A DNA stretch of 64,000 nucleotides from Flavobacterium salmonis (GTDB lineage Bacteria; Bacteroidota; Bacteroidia; Flavobacteriales; Flavobacteriaceae): the NCBI RefSeq assembly GCF_903819435.1, contig NZ_CAIJDP010000068.1, forward strand, positions 310,001 to 374,000, written 5' to 3'. Below are positions 9,831-18,659 of this stretch, piece by piece. The notes beneath the pieces were generated by a model, which saw only the letters and a list, made by a program, of their open reading frames with translations, did no database searches and was not told where the DNA came from. A program made the translations under genes and the position numbers. The first letter of the stretch is position 1. Each line of letters starts with the position of its first letter.

Positions 9831-10967
9831 ATGCAAAAAATATCCCTACTCCTTGTTATAACTGCTTTTATTGGAGTTTCATGCTCTATAAAAGCAAAAG
9901 CTACTGATACAAATTTGTCAATTTCGGATAAAAAAGCAACAAATGAAACAGTTGCTCTTTATAAAAAACTACAGCAATTGTCTCAAAAAGGATATCTTTT
10001 CGGACATCAGGATGACCTGGCTTATGGTGTAAACTGGAAATACGAACCATTGCGCAGCGATATAAAAGATATCGTTGGGGACTACCCGGCAGTATATGGA
10101 TGGGATATAGCAGGTCTGGAAAAAGATGACGCCCATAATATTGACGGAGTTCCTTTTGACAAAATGAAACAATATATTAAAGAGGCAAATGAACGAGGCG
10201 GAATTTCAACAATAAGCTGGCATTTTGACAATCCTGAAACTGGAAAAAATGCCTGGGACAATACTTCAAATTCTTTAAAAACCATTTTACCGGGTGAAAA
10301 AAATCATGAAAAATTCATATCATGGCTTGATAAAGCTGCCAATTTCTTTCTATCCTTAAAAGATAAGAACGGAAAAAACATACCAATCCTTTTCAGGCCT
10401 TACCATGAGTTAACGGGAGGCTGGTTCTGGTGGGGAAAAGGAAATTGTACGCCAGAAGAATTTAAAGCCGCATGGAAATTTACCTTCGAATACCTGCAAA
10501 AAAAAGGGGTACATAATTTAATTTACGTTTATAATACCAGCAGTTTCAGTTCTAAAGAAGCTTTTTTAGAAAACTATCCAGACGATAATTATGTCGATAT
10601 TTTAAGCTTTGATTCCTATCAGAATAACGAAGATAAAAGTGGCGAAAAATTTATAGCCGAAGTTCAGAATCAACTTAAAATCATAAATGGAATTGGTCAG
10701 GAAAAGCATAAATTAATTGCTGTTGCAGAGGCCGGATACGAAGCTGTTCCCGATAGTAAATGGTGGACAGGGACTTTTACAAAAGCAATTGGAGATTATA
10801 AAATATCTTATATCTTACTTTGGAGAAATCATGGCTGGCAGGAAAAAGAACAAAAAATGCATTATTATGTTCCTTATTCCGGTCAGATAAGCGAGAAAAA
10901 TTTTGTAGATTTTTATAATCTTGACAAAACCTTATTCGAAAAAGACATCAAAAAAGCATTAAAATAA
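9831..10967 (+). CDS. GH26 endo-beta-1,4-mannanase (first copy)
   Basis: It cleaves the beta-1,4-mannan backbone, in many Bacteroidota releasing mannobiose. The N-terminus is a signal peptide with a possible lipoprotein Cys18 (FIGVSC), a weak lipobox. The catalytic domain covers about 35-375. The acid/base is Glu193 in FRPYHELTGGWFWWG and the nucleophile is Glu300 in VAEAGYE, both in standard GH26 surroundings. It is 378 residues long with no extra module. It is first in the plus-strand operon, 39 bp ahead of the GPH transporter, which is the mannobiose pathway order seen in other Bacteroidota (GH26, transporter, epimerase, phosphorylase). Confidence 0.94.
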   Translation: MQKISLLLVITAFIGVSCSIKAKATDTNLSISDKKATNETVALYKKLQQLSQKGYLFGHQDDLAYGVNWKYEPLRSDIKDIVGDYPAVYGWDIAGLEKDDAHNIDGVPFDKMKQYIKEANERGGISTISWHFDNPETGKNAWDNTSNSLKTILPGEKNHEKFISWLDKAANFFLSLKDKNGKNIPILFRPYHELTGGWFWWGKGNCTPEEFKAAWKFTFEYLQKKGVHNLIYVYNTSSFSSKEAFLENYPDDNYVDILSFDSYQNNEDKSGEKFIAEVQNQLKIINGIGQEKHKLIAVAEAGYEAVPDSKWWTGTFTKAIGDYKISYILLWRNHGWQEKEQKMHYYVPYSGQISEKNFVDFYNLDKTLFEKDIKKALK

Positions 10968-11006
10968 CTAACTATACCAAATTACAACCTTAAAAAAAGA
11001 AATTAA

Positions 11007-12398
11007 ATGCACGACAAAATCAGTTTAAAAGAAAAAATAGGATATGGACTTGGAGACGCAGCTTCTTCTATGTTCTGGAAAATCTTCAGTATGTACCTTC
11101 TATTTTTCTATACCGACGTTTTCGGACTGGCACCAGCAGTAGTAGGAACCATGTTTTTAATTACCAGAATATGGGATTCCTGTTTTGACCCTATCGTTGG
11201 AATAATTGCTGATAGAACAAAAACCAAATGGGGTAAGTTCAGACCTTACTTACTTTGGGTTGCAGTGCCATTTGCTGTCATAGGGGTTTTAACTTTTTAC
11301 ACCCCTGATTTTGATGAAAAAGGAAAAATAATTTATGCTTATGTAACTTATTCCTTAATGATGATGATTTACTCCTTAATCAATGTACCCTATGCTTCAC
11401 TTTTAGGCGTAATGTCTTCTGACAGAAAAGAAAGAACAACCTTATCTTCTTACAGAATGGTTTTTGCTTTTGGAGGAAGTCTTTTAGCACTTTGGTTAAT
11501 TGAACCTTTAGTAAATTATTTTGGAGGAAGCCTTAACTCAAAAACAGGCTGGCTGGCTACAATTGCTGTATTCGGAATTATAACAACTGCTTTTTTCTGG
11601 GCATGTTTCCTTTGGACAAAAGAAAGAGTTAAACCAATTGATGATGAACAGACAAATCTAAAAGAAGATTTAAAAGACTTATTAAAAAACAAACCCTGGT
11701 GGATTCTGCTTGGAGCCGGGATTGGTGCTTTAGTTTTCAATTCTATCCGTGACGGAGCAGCTGTATATTACTTTAAATACTATGTAAGTAGTAGTGTAAA
11801 CTTCGATTTTTCGCTTTTTGGAACAGTTTTTCATATGACTCCAACTTCAATCTATTTGGTTTTAGGACAAGCGGCCAATATCATTGGAGTTATAGCAGCA
11901 ACACCATTGGCTAATAAGTTTGGTAAAAAGAAAACCTTCTTTGGTGCTATGGCATTAGCCGCAATTTTGAGTCTTATATTCTATTTCTTCGGAAAAGAAG
12001 ATGTTGTCCTAATTATGAGTTTTCAGGTTTTAATAAGCATTTGTGCAGGCTGTATCTTCCCTTTAATCTGGTCAATGTATGCCGACAGTGCTGACTATTC
12101 AGAATGGAAACAAGGACGCAGAGCCACAGGTTTAGTCTTCTCTGCTTCATCGATGTCACAAAAATTTGGATGGACAATTGGTGGTGCCGGAGCTGGATGG
12201 CTTTTGGGTTACTACGGTTTTCAGGCCAATGTTGAACAAACGGCCACTACTCAAAACGGAATTCAATTGATGTTAAGCATACTTCCTGCCATGGCTGCAG
12301 CAATATCTGTAGCTTTTATTGCATTCTACCCATTATCTGAAGAAAAATTACAAATCATAGAACAGGATTTAAACGAAAAAAGAGCCCTAAAAAATTAA
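11007..12398 (+). CDS. GPH-family (MelB-like) sugar:cation symporter
   Basis: This inner-membrane carrier has about 12 predicted helices in 463 residues. The glycoside-pentoside-hexuronide family signature is clear: GYGLGDAASSMFW at the N-terminus, the loop WDSCFDPIVGIIADRTKTKWGKFRPYLLW (quoted here in part as DPIVGIIADRT and GKFRPYLL), and ADSADYSEWKQGRRATG late in the protein. It lies between the GH26 mannanase and the cytoplasmic phosphorylase, so its likely cargo is mannobiose or a short manno-oligosaccharide from the periplasm. The family normally uses H+ or Na+; the coupling ion cannot be told here. Confidence 0.93.
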   Translation: MHDKISLKEKIGYGLGDAASSMFWKIFSMYLLFFYTDVFGLAPAVVGTMFLITRIWDSCFDPIVGIIADRTKTKWGKFRPYLLWVAVPFAVIGVLTFYTPDFDEKGKIIYAYVTYSLMMMIYSLINVPYASLLGVMSSDRKERTTLSSYRMVFAFGGSLLALWLIEPLVNYFGGSLNSKTGWLATIAVFGIITTAFFWACFLWTKERVKPIDDEQTNLKEDLKDLLKNKPWWILLGAGIGALVFNSIRDGAAVYYFKYYVSSSVNFDFSLFGTVFHMTPTSIYLVLGQAANIIGVIAATPLANKFGKKKTFFGAMALAAILSLIFYFFGKEDVVLIMSFQVLISICAGCIFPLIWSMYADSADYSEWKQGRRATGLVFSASSMSQKFGWTIGGAGAGWLLGYYGFQANVEQTATTQNGIQLMLSILPAMAAAISVAFIAFYPLSEEKLQIIEQDLNEKRALKN

Positions 12399-12423
12399 AA
12401 TACAGATTTAGAAATTGATTGAT

Positions 12424-13614
12424 ATGACAACAATAACAACTTCAGCTACATTTCACGATAGAAAAGTAGCATTAGAAAAAGAACATATTACGCTTGTACA
12501 GCAAAAAAATGAGCCCCAAAATACGATTGGAAACGGAATTTATCAACGTTATAAAAATCCGGTAGTCACTGCCGCACACGTACCTTTAAACTGGCGTTTC
12601 GATTTAAATGAAGAAACAAATCCATTTTTACAGGAACGTATCGGAATGAATGCTGCGTTTAATGCAGGTGCGATGAAATGGAATGGCAAATATTTATTAG
12701 CAGTTCGTGTAGAGGGAATTGACAGAAAATCATTTTTTGCTATTGCGGAAAGTCCAAATGGAATTGATAATTTCAGGTTTTGGGAAAAACCGTGCATAAT
12801 TCCACAAACCTCGGAGCCGGACACAAATGTTTATGATATGCGTTTAATCAATCATGAAGACGGTTGGGTTTACGGAATTTTTTGTACAGAAAGAAAAGAT
12901 CCAAAAGCCCCAAAAGGTGACACAAGTTCTGCTGTAGCCAACGCAGGGATCGTACGTTCAAAAGATTTAGTGAAATGGGAAAGGCTTCCTGATTTAATTT
13001 CGAATACCGGCCAGCAAAGAAATGTTGTTTTACATCCCGAATTTGTAAACGGAAAATATGCTTTATACACACGCCCACAAGATGGTTTTATTGATGTTGG
13101 AGCAGGTGGCGGAATTGGTTTAGGATATGTTGACAATATGGAAAATCCGGTTGTAAAAGAAGAAAAAATCATTTTTGGAAAGCATTATCACACCATTTAT
13201 GAGTTAAAAAATGGTCTTGGTCCCGCTCCCATCAAAACAGAAAAAGGCTGGTTGCATTTGGCACACGGAGTTCGTAACACAGCTGCTGGTTTACGATATA
13301 CACTTTATATGTTTATGACAGATTTGAATGATATTTCGAAAGTAACTCATGTTCCTGCCGGACATTTTATGGGACCTGAAGGAATAGAAAGAGTTGGGGA
13401 TGTTTCGAATGTATTGTTCTCAAATGGATGGATTGAAGACGAAGATGGTACTGTCTATGTATATTACGCCTCATCAGACACCAGAATGCATGTCGCAGTT
13501 TCATCTGTAGCAAAATTAGTTGACTATGTGACCAATACTCCTGCTGACACTTTTATTTCTGCCGGTTCTGTAGAAACAATTATCAGCCAAATCGAAAAAA
13601 ACAACGCAATATAA
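12424..13614 (+). CDS. GH130 4-O-beta-D-mannosyl-D-glucose phosphorylase
   Basis: It phosphorolyses beta-1,4-mannosyl-glucose to alpha-mannose-1-phosphate and glucose in the cytoplasm; no signal peptide is present. The protein has the GH130 five-bladed propeller signatures: NAAFNAGA, LLAVRVEGID, EPDTNVYDMR (131-140, the catalytic Asp region), LHPEFVNGKYALYTRPQ, GPAPIKTEKGWLHLAHGV and VYYASSDTRMHVA. At 397 residues, and next to a 2-epimerase, it fits subfamily GH130_1. I use the ATG at 12424 (MTTITTS) rather than a TTG three codons earlier. Only 6 bp separate its stop from the epimerase start, so the two steps are cotranslated from one message. Confidence 0.93.
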   Translation: MTTITTSATFHDRKVALEKEHITLVQQKNEPQNTIGNGIYQRYKNPVVTAAHVPLNWRFDLNEETNPFLQERIGMNAAFNAGAMKWNGKYLLAVRVEGIDRKSFFAIAESPNGIDNFRFWEKPCIIPQTSEPDTNVYDMRLINHEDGWVYGIFCTERKDPKAPKGDTSSAVANAGIVRSKDLVKWERLPDLISNTGQQRNVVLHPEFVNGKYALYTRPQDGFIDVGAGGGIGLGYVDNMENPVVKEEKIIFGKHYHTIYELKNGLGPAPIKTEKGWLHLAHGVRNTAAGLRYTLYMFMTDLNDISKVTHVPAGHFMGPEGIERVGDVSNVLFSNGWIEDEDGTVYVYYASSDTRMHVAVSSVAKLVDYVTNTPADTFISAGSVETIISQIEKNNAI

Positions 13615-13620
13615 TTTACC

Positions 13621-14811
13621 GTGTCATCAAAACTAAAGCAACTTAAAACCGAATTATCAGCTGAACTTGATGCTATTTTAGACTATTGGTCAAAAAACAC
13701 AATCGATATTCAAAATGATGGTTTTATTGGTCAGATTGACTCTAATGATGCAGTAATTTTAAATGCTGAAAAAGGTTCTGTACTAAATGCCCGAATATTA
13801 TGGTCGTTTTCTGCAAGCTACCAGGTTACAAAAAATGAGTCTCATAAAGAAATTGCCAAAAGAGCTTTTCAATATCTTTCTGAATATTTTTATGACCCTG
13901 AGTTTGGAGGTTTATTTTGGAGTATTAATGCAGATACAACCCCAAAAGACACCAAAAATCAGATTTATGCTTTGGCTTTTGCCATTTATGGTTTGTCCGA
14001 ATATTATGTTATTTCAAAAGATGAAAAGGCACTGGCAATTGCCATTAATTTATATTTAAGAATACAAAAACACAGTTACGATTCTGTAAACCAAGGTTAT
14101 TTAGAAGCTTTTACACGCGATTGGCAACCTATTGAAGATCTACGACTAAGCAGTAAAGATGCTAACGAAAAGAAAACCATGAACACACATTTGCATATTG
14201 TTGAGGCATATGCAAATTTATTCAAGGTTTGGAAAGATGCAAAGTTACAAAGTGATATTATCGAATTATTACAAACCATCGAAAAACATTTCATCAATCC
14301 AGAAACAGGCCATTTGCATTTGTTTTTTGATGAAAACTGGATTGAAAAACCAGATGTTATTTCATATGGTCATGATATTGAAGCTGCCTGGCTTTTATTG
14401 CAATGTGCCGAAATTTCAGGAGATAAAACATTAATCGACAATTTCACTAAACATGCCATTCAAATAGCAGAAGCTACCCAGGAAGGCATAGATACTGATG
14501 GTGGTTTATGGTATGAATTTGACCCTGAAAAGAAACGACTAACTACCGAGAAACACTGGTGGGTACAGGCGGAAGCCTTAATTGGTTTTTATAACGCATA
14601 TCAATTAACTGATAACGAAAAATATTTAGAAATTGTTTTAAAAAACTGGGAGTTTATAAAAAAACACATTTTAGACAAACAAAACGGAGAATGGTTTTGG
14701 GGAATTTACGGCGATTATACTTTGATTGAAAAAGACAAAGCCGGTTTTTGGAAATGCCCTTATCACAACAGTCGTGCTTGTTTGGAACTCATCCAAAGAA
14801 TAAAAACTTAA
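13621..14811 (+). CDS. Cellobiose/mannobiose 2-epimerase (AGE family)
   Basis: It converts beta-1,4-mannobiose to mannosyl-glucose, the substrate of the preceding phosphorylase. The protein is an (alpha/alpha)6 barrel of 396 residues with no signal peptide. His192 (MNTHLH), His251 (SYGHDIEAAWLL) and His382 (CPYHNSR) have the same spacing (59 and 131) that I recall for the three catalytic-site histidines of the Rhodothermus marinus cellobiose 2-epimerase. KHWWVQAEAL is another family landmark. The start must be GTG at 13621: there is no in-frame ATG until residue 187. Specificity for cellobiose versus mannobiose is not separable by eye. Confidence 0.92.
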   Translation: MSSKLKQLKTELSAELDAILDYWSKNTIDIQNDGFIGQIDSNDAVILNAEKGSVLNARILWSFSASYQVTKNESHKEIAKRAFQYLSEYFYDPEFGGLFWSINADTTPKDTKNQIYALAFAIYGLSEYYVISKDEKALAIAINLYLRIQKHSYDSVNQGYLEAFTRDWQPIEDLRLSSKDANEKKTMNTHLHIVEAYANLFKVWKDAKLQSDIIELLQTIEKHFINPETGHLHLFFDENWIEKPDVISYGHDIEAAWLLLQCAEISGDKTLIDNFTKHAIQIAEATQEGIDTDGGLWYEFDPEKKRLTTEKHWWVQAEALIGFYNAYQLTDNEKYLEIVLKNWEFIKKHILDKQNGEWFWGIYGDYTLIEKDKAGFWKCPYHNSRACLELIQRIKT

Positions 14812-14859
14812 ATTATTTCACTTCTATAAAACTGATTTATTGCATTAAAAACAACGATT

Positions 14860-15882
14860 ATGAAACAACTCTTTTTCTTTAGTTTATTATTTTTTTGTGC
14901 AATAAGTGATGCACAAACCAATTTGATTAAAAATGGCGGATTTGAATCTGAAACTTTAAATTGGACTGGCGATGCTGCAACCATATCTCCGTATGACAAA
15001 AAAACGGGTAAAAACAGTGCTGTTATCAATCAGTTTACGGGTGCTGAATGGAAAGCAATAGATCAAATTGTAAACATTCCGAAAAATACGTATGCTGTAG
15101 AATTCAGCGTTTGGGTAAAAGCCGATCAGATTGAAGGCGGCAAGGAAGCTTATAACGCCGGTTTAATGATTGCTGAATTTACAAACAGCGGCGGAAAAAA
15201 AATAGTTTCTGAAAACATAGCGCAAGTAAAAGGAACAATAGTCTGGACCAATTATAAAAAAACAGTTTTGGTTCCTGAAAAAGCGCAAAAAATCAGAATC
15301 ATGCTCGCATTGGCACAAATCAACGGCTCTGTATTTTTTGACGATGTAAATGCGACTGCACTTTCTGAGGAAGAGTATTTCAAACTTAATCCCATAACGA
15401 CAGTTCCGGAAGGACAAAAAACAATTTCTACTTCAAAACCATTTTCAAACGGAAATTTTGAAGAAAATCTAAATTCATGGAACGGAAACGGAATAATTTC
15501 TACTACAGACAAAAAAGATGGAAATGCAGCAGTAGAAATTTCATCAAAAATCGCCGAATGGAAAGCAATTGATCAGGTATCTGATATTAATAAAGGAAAT
15601 AAAACCATAGAAATTTCAGGATGGTTAAAAGCAAAAGATATCCAACAAGGAAAAGACCCATGGAATAACGGCATGTTTATTATTGAATTTAAAAAAGACG
15701 AAAACGTCAAAGCTTCAGAAGATCAGGTTATAGGAACGGTGACCGGAACTACGGACTGGACTCTTTTCAAAAAAACATTTCAAATTCCCGAAGGTGCAAA
15801 ACAATACCGGATTATGGTTGCAATGAGTGTTTGCACGGGAACTTTATTAGCCGATAATATTGAGGTCAAACTTTCTAATTAA
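14860..15882 (+). CDS. Secreted protein of two tandem CBM4/9-like domains
   Basis: A Sec signal peptide (about 1-19, ISDAQ) is followed by two homologous jelly-roll domains (about 20-170 and 185-340). Both carry the same landmarks: NG.FE at the start, EWKAIDQ in the middle, a WxKAxxIxxGK stretch, TxWTxxKKT and an RIM strand near the end. This pattern fits the carbohydrate-binding domain class of PF02018. There is no catalytic domain and no T9SS or lipid anchor. Its stop is 5 bp before the next GH26 start. I infer a soluble mannan-binding protein that works beside the mannanases. It could also be an unrecognised enzyme module. Confidence 0.7.
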   Translation: MKQLFFFSLLFFCAISDAQTNLIKNGGFESETLNWTGDAATISPYDKKTGKNSAVINQFTGAEWKAIDQIVNIPKNTYAVEFSVWVKADQIEGGKEAYNAGLMIAEFTNSGGKKIVSENIAQVKGTIVWTNYKKTVLVPEKAQKIRIMLALAQINGSVFFDDVNATALSEEEYFKLNPITTVPEGQKTISTSKPFSNGNFEENLNSWNGNGIISTTDKKDGNAAVEISSKIAEWKAIDQVSDINKGNKTIEISGWLKAKDIQQGKDPWNNGMFIIEFKKDENVKASEDQVIGTVTGTTDWTLFKKTFQIPEGAKQYRIMVAMSVCTGTLLADNIEVKLSN

Positions 15883-15887
15883 AATCA

Positions 15888-17147
15888 ATGAAAAACTACA
15901 TCAGAATATTTTTTTTAAGCGCTCCCATTTTATTTTTTGCAGGTTGTTCGTCTGACGATGTAACAAATAATCCTGTAATAGTAGACCCTCCAGTTGTAGT
16001 AGCTACAGACCCGCTTACAAACTCAAATACAACTACGTATATGGTTGACGCCAATGCCACAAAAGAAACTGTTGCATTGTTTTACAACCTAAAGAAATTA
16101 GCCAAAAGCAAATTCGCTATTGGACAACAGGATGCTTTTATTTCTTTTTACAAAAATAGTAGCGGAGAATCTGACATTAAAAAGACAACAGGGAACGACC
16201 CAGCCATTATAGGATCAGACTTATCCTTTGTTACCGACATTAGAAACGATGGCACAACCAGCAATTGGTTCTATCAGCAAGAGGTTAAAAATATTACCCA
16301 AATAAAAAATGCTTATGCAAAAGGAATAATCAACACAGTATCCTGGCATTTGCGAGGACCAAAAAATAAGAATTATTCAGAAACAGATAAAGAAGAATAT
16401 ACTTTTTATGCTAATTCAATGTTTGAAGCCGATAAAAGCATTTTTTTTAGAAGCATTTTACCGGGAGGCACAAGACATGAATGGTTTAAAGAAAAATTAG
16501 ATCAGGTAGCTGCTTTCTCTTCAAAACTAAAAGGCACAAAAGGCGAATTGATTCCGATAATTTTCAGGCCTTTCCATGAATTTGACGGGAGCTGGTTTTG
16601 GTGGGGAGCCGATTTCTGTACTCCGGAAGAATATAAAACAGTGTATAAATTTACTGTTCATTATTTAAAAAACACTAAAGGCGTTCACAATATTTTATAT
16701 GCTTTTTCTCCAGACAGAACCTATCTAACATCAACCGATTATTTAAGCAGATATCCGGGCGATAAGTATGTTGACGTCTTAGGAATGGATAATTACGGGG
16801 ATTTTGACAATCAGGGTACAACGGGTGCCAATACAGCGAATTCTAAATTAAAAATTATATCAGATTTAGCTAAAACCAAAGTAAAAATCGCAGCTTTAAC
16901 AGAAACAGGATATCGGGTTACAAGTTCAAAAACACCAATAAACGATTGGTTTTCTAATTACTTATATAGTGCTTTAACATCAAACAGTATTGAAGTAAGT
17001 TATGTGATGTTCTGGAATAATGATGAAAATGGTTATTATGTTCCGAATGGTTCGGTTTCGAATGATGCTGACTTTAAAACGTTTAGCCTAAAATCAAAAT
17101 CGGCATTATTGAATTCATTACCGAAGATGTATGAAATGCCCAAATAG
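15888..17147 (+). CDS. GH26 endo-beta-1,4-mannanase (second copy), surface lipoprotein
   Basis: A lipoprotein signal peptide ends at FFAGC, and SSDD follows directly, the kind of acidic motif that sends Bacteroidota lipoproteins to the cell surface. A linker (about 25-50) rich in Val/Pro/Thr precedes the GH26 domain (about 55-415). The acid/base is Glu231 in FRPFHEFDGSWFWWG and the nucleophile is Glu339 in LTETGY. It differs from the first GH26 by insertions around 95-160. I infer surface cleavage of polymeric mannan, with the other GH26 acting later on imported chains. Confidence 0.93.
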   Translation: MKNYIRIFFLSAPILFFAGCSSDDVTNNPVIVDPPVVVATDPLTNSNTTTYMVDANATKETVALFYNLKKLAKSKFAIGQQDAFISFYKNSSGESDIKKTTGNDPAIIGSDLSFVTDIRNDGTTSNWFYQQEVKNITQIKNAYAKGIINTVSWHLRGPKNKNYSETDKEEYTFYANSMFEADKSIFFRSILPGGTRHEWFKEKLDQVAAFSSKLKGTKGELIPIIFRPFHEFDGSWFWWGADFCTPEEYKTVYKFTVHYLKNTKGVHNILYAFSPDRTYLTSTDYLSRYPGDKYVDVLGMDNYGDFDNQGTTGANTANSKLKIISDLAKTKVKIAALTETGYRVTSSKTPINDWFSNYLYSALTSNSIEVSYVMFWNNDENGYYVPNGSVSNDADFKTFSLKSKSALLNSLPKMYEMPK

Positions 17148-17168
17148 TTACTAAAAAACGTAAATTCC

Positions 17169-17243
17169 TAGCCCTGATAGCAGCGGCATCCTTTTGTGCC
17201 GGGGTTCGGCACAAAAGATACAGCGAATAGCAGGATTAGCTTC
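17169..17243. repeat. Palindromic spacer repeat, family A, copy 1
   Basis: This 75-base element has a long imperfect palindrome. It begins TAGCCCTGATAGCAGCGG, has a central hairpin CCTTTTGTGCC/GGCACAAAAGATA, and ends GAATAGCAGGATTAGCTTC. Related copies occur at 26585-26655 and 51586-51661. It fills the gap between the GH26 and GH5_7 genes and contains no ORF. Confidence 0.8.
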
Positions 17244-17255
17244 TAAAAATATACT

Positions 17256-18545
17256 ATGAAAAACAGACTTTTAAAAACCCTTGGATTGGCTTTGCTTCTC
17301 TCCACTTTTTCTTGTCAGGCTCAGGAAAGAATTACAGTAAAAGGAACGCAATTTTATAAAGGTGACAAACCTTACACCTATATTGGTACAAATTACTGGT
17401 ACGGAAGTTTACTTGCTTCTAAAAAAGTAGGTGACCGGGAAAGACTGCTTCGCGAGCTTGATTTCATGCAAAAAAACGGAATCGACAACTTGCGAATTTT
17501 AGTGGGAGCAGATGGCGGAAAATATGATTTTACGGTACGTCCGGCGTTGCAATACGAGCAGGGAAAATATAATGAGGACTTGCTTGACGGATTGGACTTC
17601 CTGATGAATGAGATGAGAAAACGTAAAATGTACGCGGTTTTATACCTGACCAACAATTGGGAATGGTCTGGCGGAATGTCACAATATCTTGAATGGAATG
17701 GTAAAGGTGCTATTCCTATTCCGGCTATTGCACCAAATACCTGGCCTCAGTTTATGTCATATACTGAACAGTTTCACAATTGTGACCCTTGTATGAAAGC
17801 GTTAGAAGATCATGTGAAGTTTATTATGGGCAGAACTAACTCTTATTCTAAAAAGAAATACACAGAAGACAATACGATTATGGCCTGGCAGGTTGGTAAT
17901 GAACCAAGGCTTTTTACGGTTGAAAATGAGGGGAAATTCACCATTTGGCTCAATAATATTGTCAATTTAATGGATAGTTTAGATAAAAACCATTTAATTT
18001 CTACAGGATCTGAAGGTTTGAACAGTTCGAACGATGACATAGGAATTTTTGAAAGAACACATAAAAATCCGAATATAGATTACCTGACCATGCACATCTG
18101 GCCTAAAAACTGGAACTGGTTTAAAGCCGATAATGCCGAAGCTACAATTCCTGCCACTATTGAAAATGCCGGAAAGTATATTGATGCTCACGTTAAAGTT
18201 GCCCATAATCTACAAAGACCTATTATTATTGAGGAGTTTGGATTACCAAGAGAAAACGAAGATTTAGATGCAGGGGCACCTTCCATTTACCGAAATCAGT
18301 TTTATAGTTATATCTTTGGCAGAGTTGCTGAAAGTGTTGCCAATAAAGGCCCGTTGCAGGCAGCTAATTTCTGGGGATTTGGGGGAGAAGGAAAAGCAGT
18401 TAATGAAACCGGAAAATGGAATCCGGGAGAGCCATTAACAACTGATCCTCCGCAGGAGCCTCAGGGATTAAATTCAGTTTTTAATAGTGATAAATCGACT
18501 TTGGAAATTGTAAAAAAATACAATCTGGAACTGAAGAAAAAATAA
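17256..18545 (+). CDS. GH5_7 endo-beta-1,4-mannosidase
   Basis: An exported mannanase of 429 residues. The signal peptide ends near FSCQAQ; Cys19 or so could be lipidated, but the lipobox is weak. The catalytic domain (about 28-425) has the GH5_7 look: GTNYWYG at the start, MAWQVGNEPR with acid/base Glu216, and IIIEEFGLPREN with nucleophile Glu327. The Trp/Pro-rich HIWPKNWNWF segment is typical of the subfamily. It follows repeat A by 12 bp and so may have its own message. Its presence gives the locus three mannanases of two families, probably with different places or chain-length preferences. Confidence 0.93.
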   Translation: MKNRLLKTLGLALLLSTFSCQAQERITVKGTQFYKGDKPYTYIGTNYWYGSLLASKKVGDRERLLRELDFMQKNGIDNLRILVGADGGKYDFTVRPALQYEQGKYNEDLLDGLDFLMNEMRKRKMYAVLYLTNNWEWSGGMSQYLEWNGKGAIPIPAIAPNTWPQFMSYTEQFHNCDPCMKALEDHVKFIMGRTNSYSKKKYTEDNTIMAWQVGNEPRLFTVENEGKFTIWLNNIVNLMDSLDKNHLISTGSEGLNSSNDDIGIFERTHKNPNIDYLTMHIWPKNWNWFKADNAEATIPATIENAGKYIDAHVKVAHNLQRPIIIEEFGLPRENEDLDAGAPSIYRNQFYSYIFGRVAESVANKGPLQAANFWGFGGEGKAVNETGKWNPGEPLTTDPPQEPQGLNSVFNSDKSTLEIVKKYNLELKKK

Positions 18546-18564
18546 AATATTGCAACGTTTACTT

Positions 18565-18635
18565 AACCATATAAGTCATGTAAATTCATTTGAGAGGACA
18601 GCTTCAAATAAATTCAACTATGTACTTATATGGTT
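18565..18635. repeat. Inverted-repeat spacer element, family D, copy 1
   Basis: A perfect 12-bp inverted repeat (AACCATATAAGT at 18565-18576; ACTTATATGGTT at 18624-18635) flanks a 47-base loop. The same outer arms, AACCA and TGGTT with an AATATAAG-type inner stem, occur at 52888-52963. It occupies most of the gap before the GH97 gene. Confidence 0.65.
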
Positions 18636-18659
18636 TGCTATTATACAAATAATCAAATC

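Noticed and set aside
17169..17243. Repeat element A as a simple transcription terminator
   Set aside because: There is no T-run after the hairpin, and the element is longer and more conserved at its outer ends than a terminator would be.
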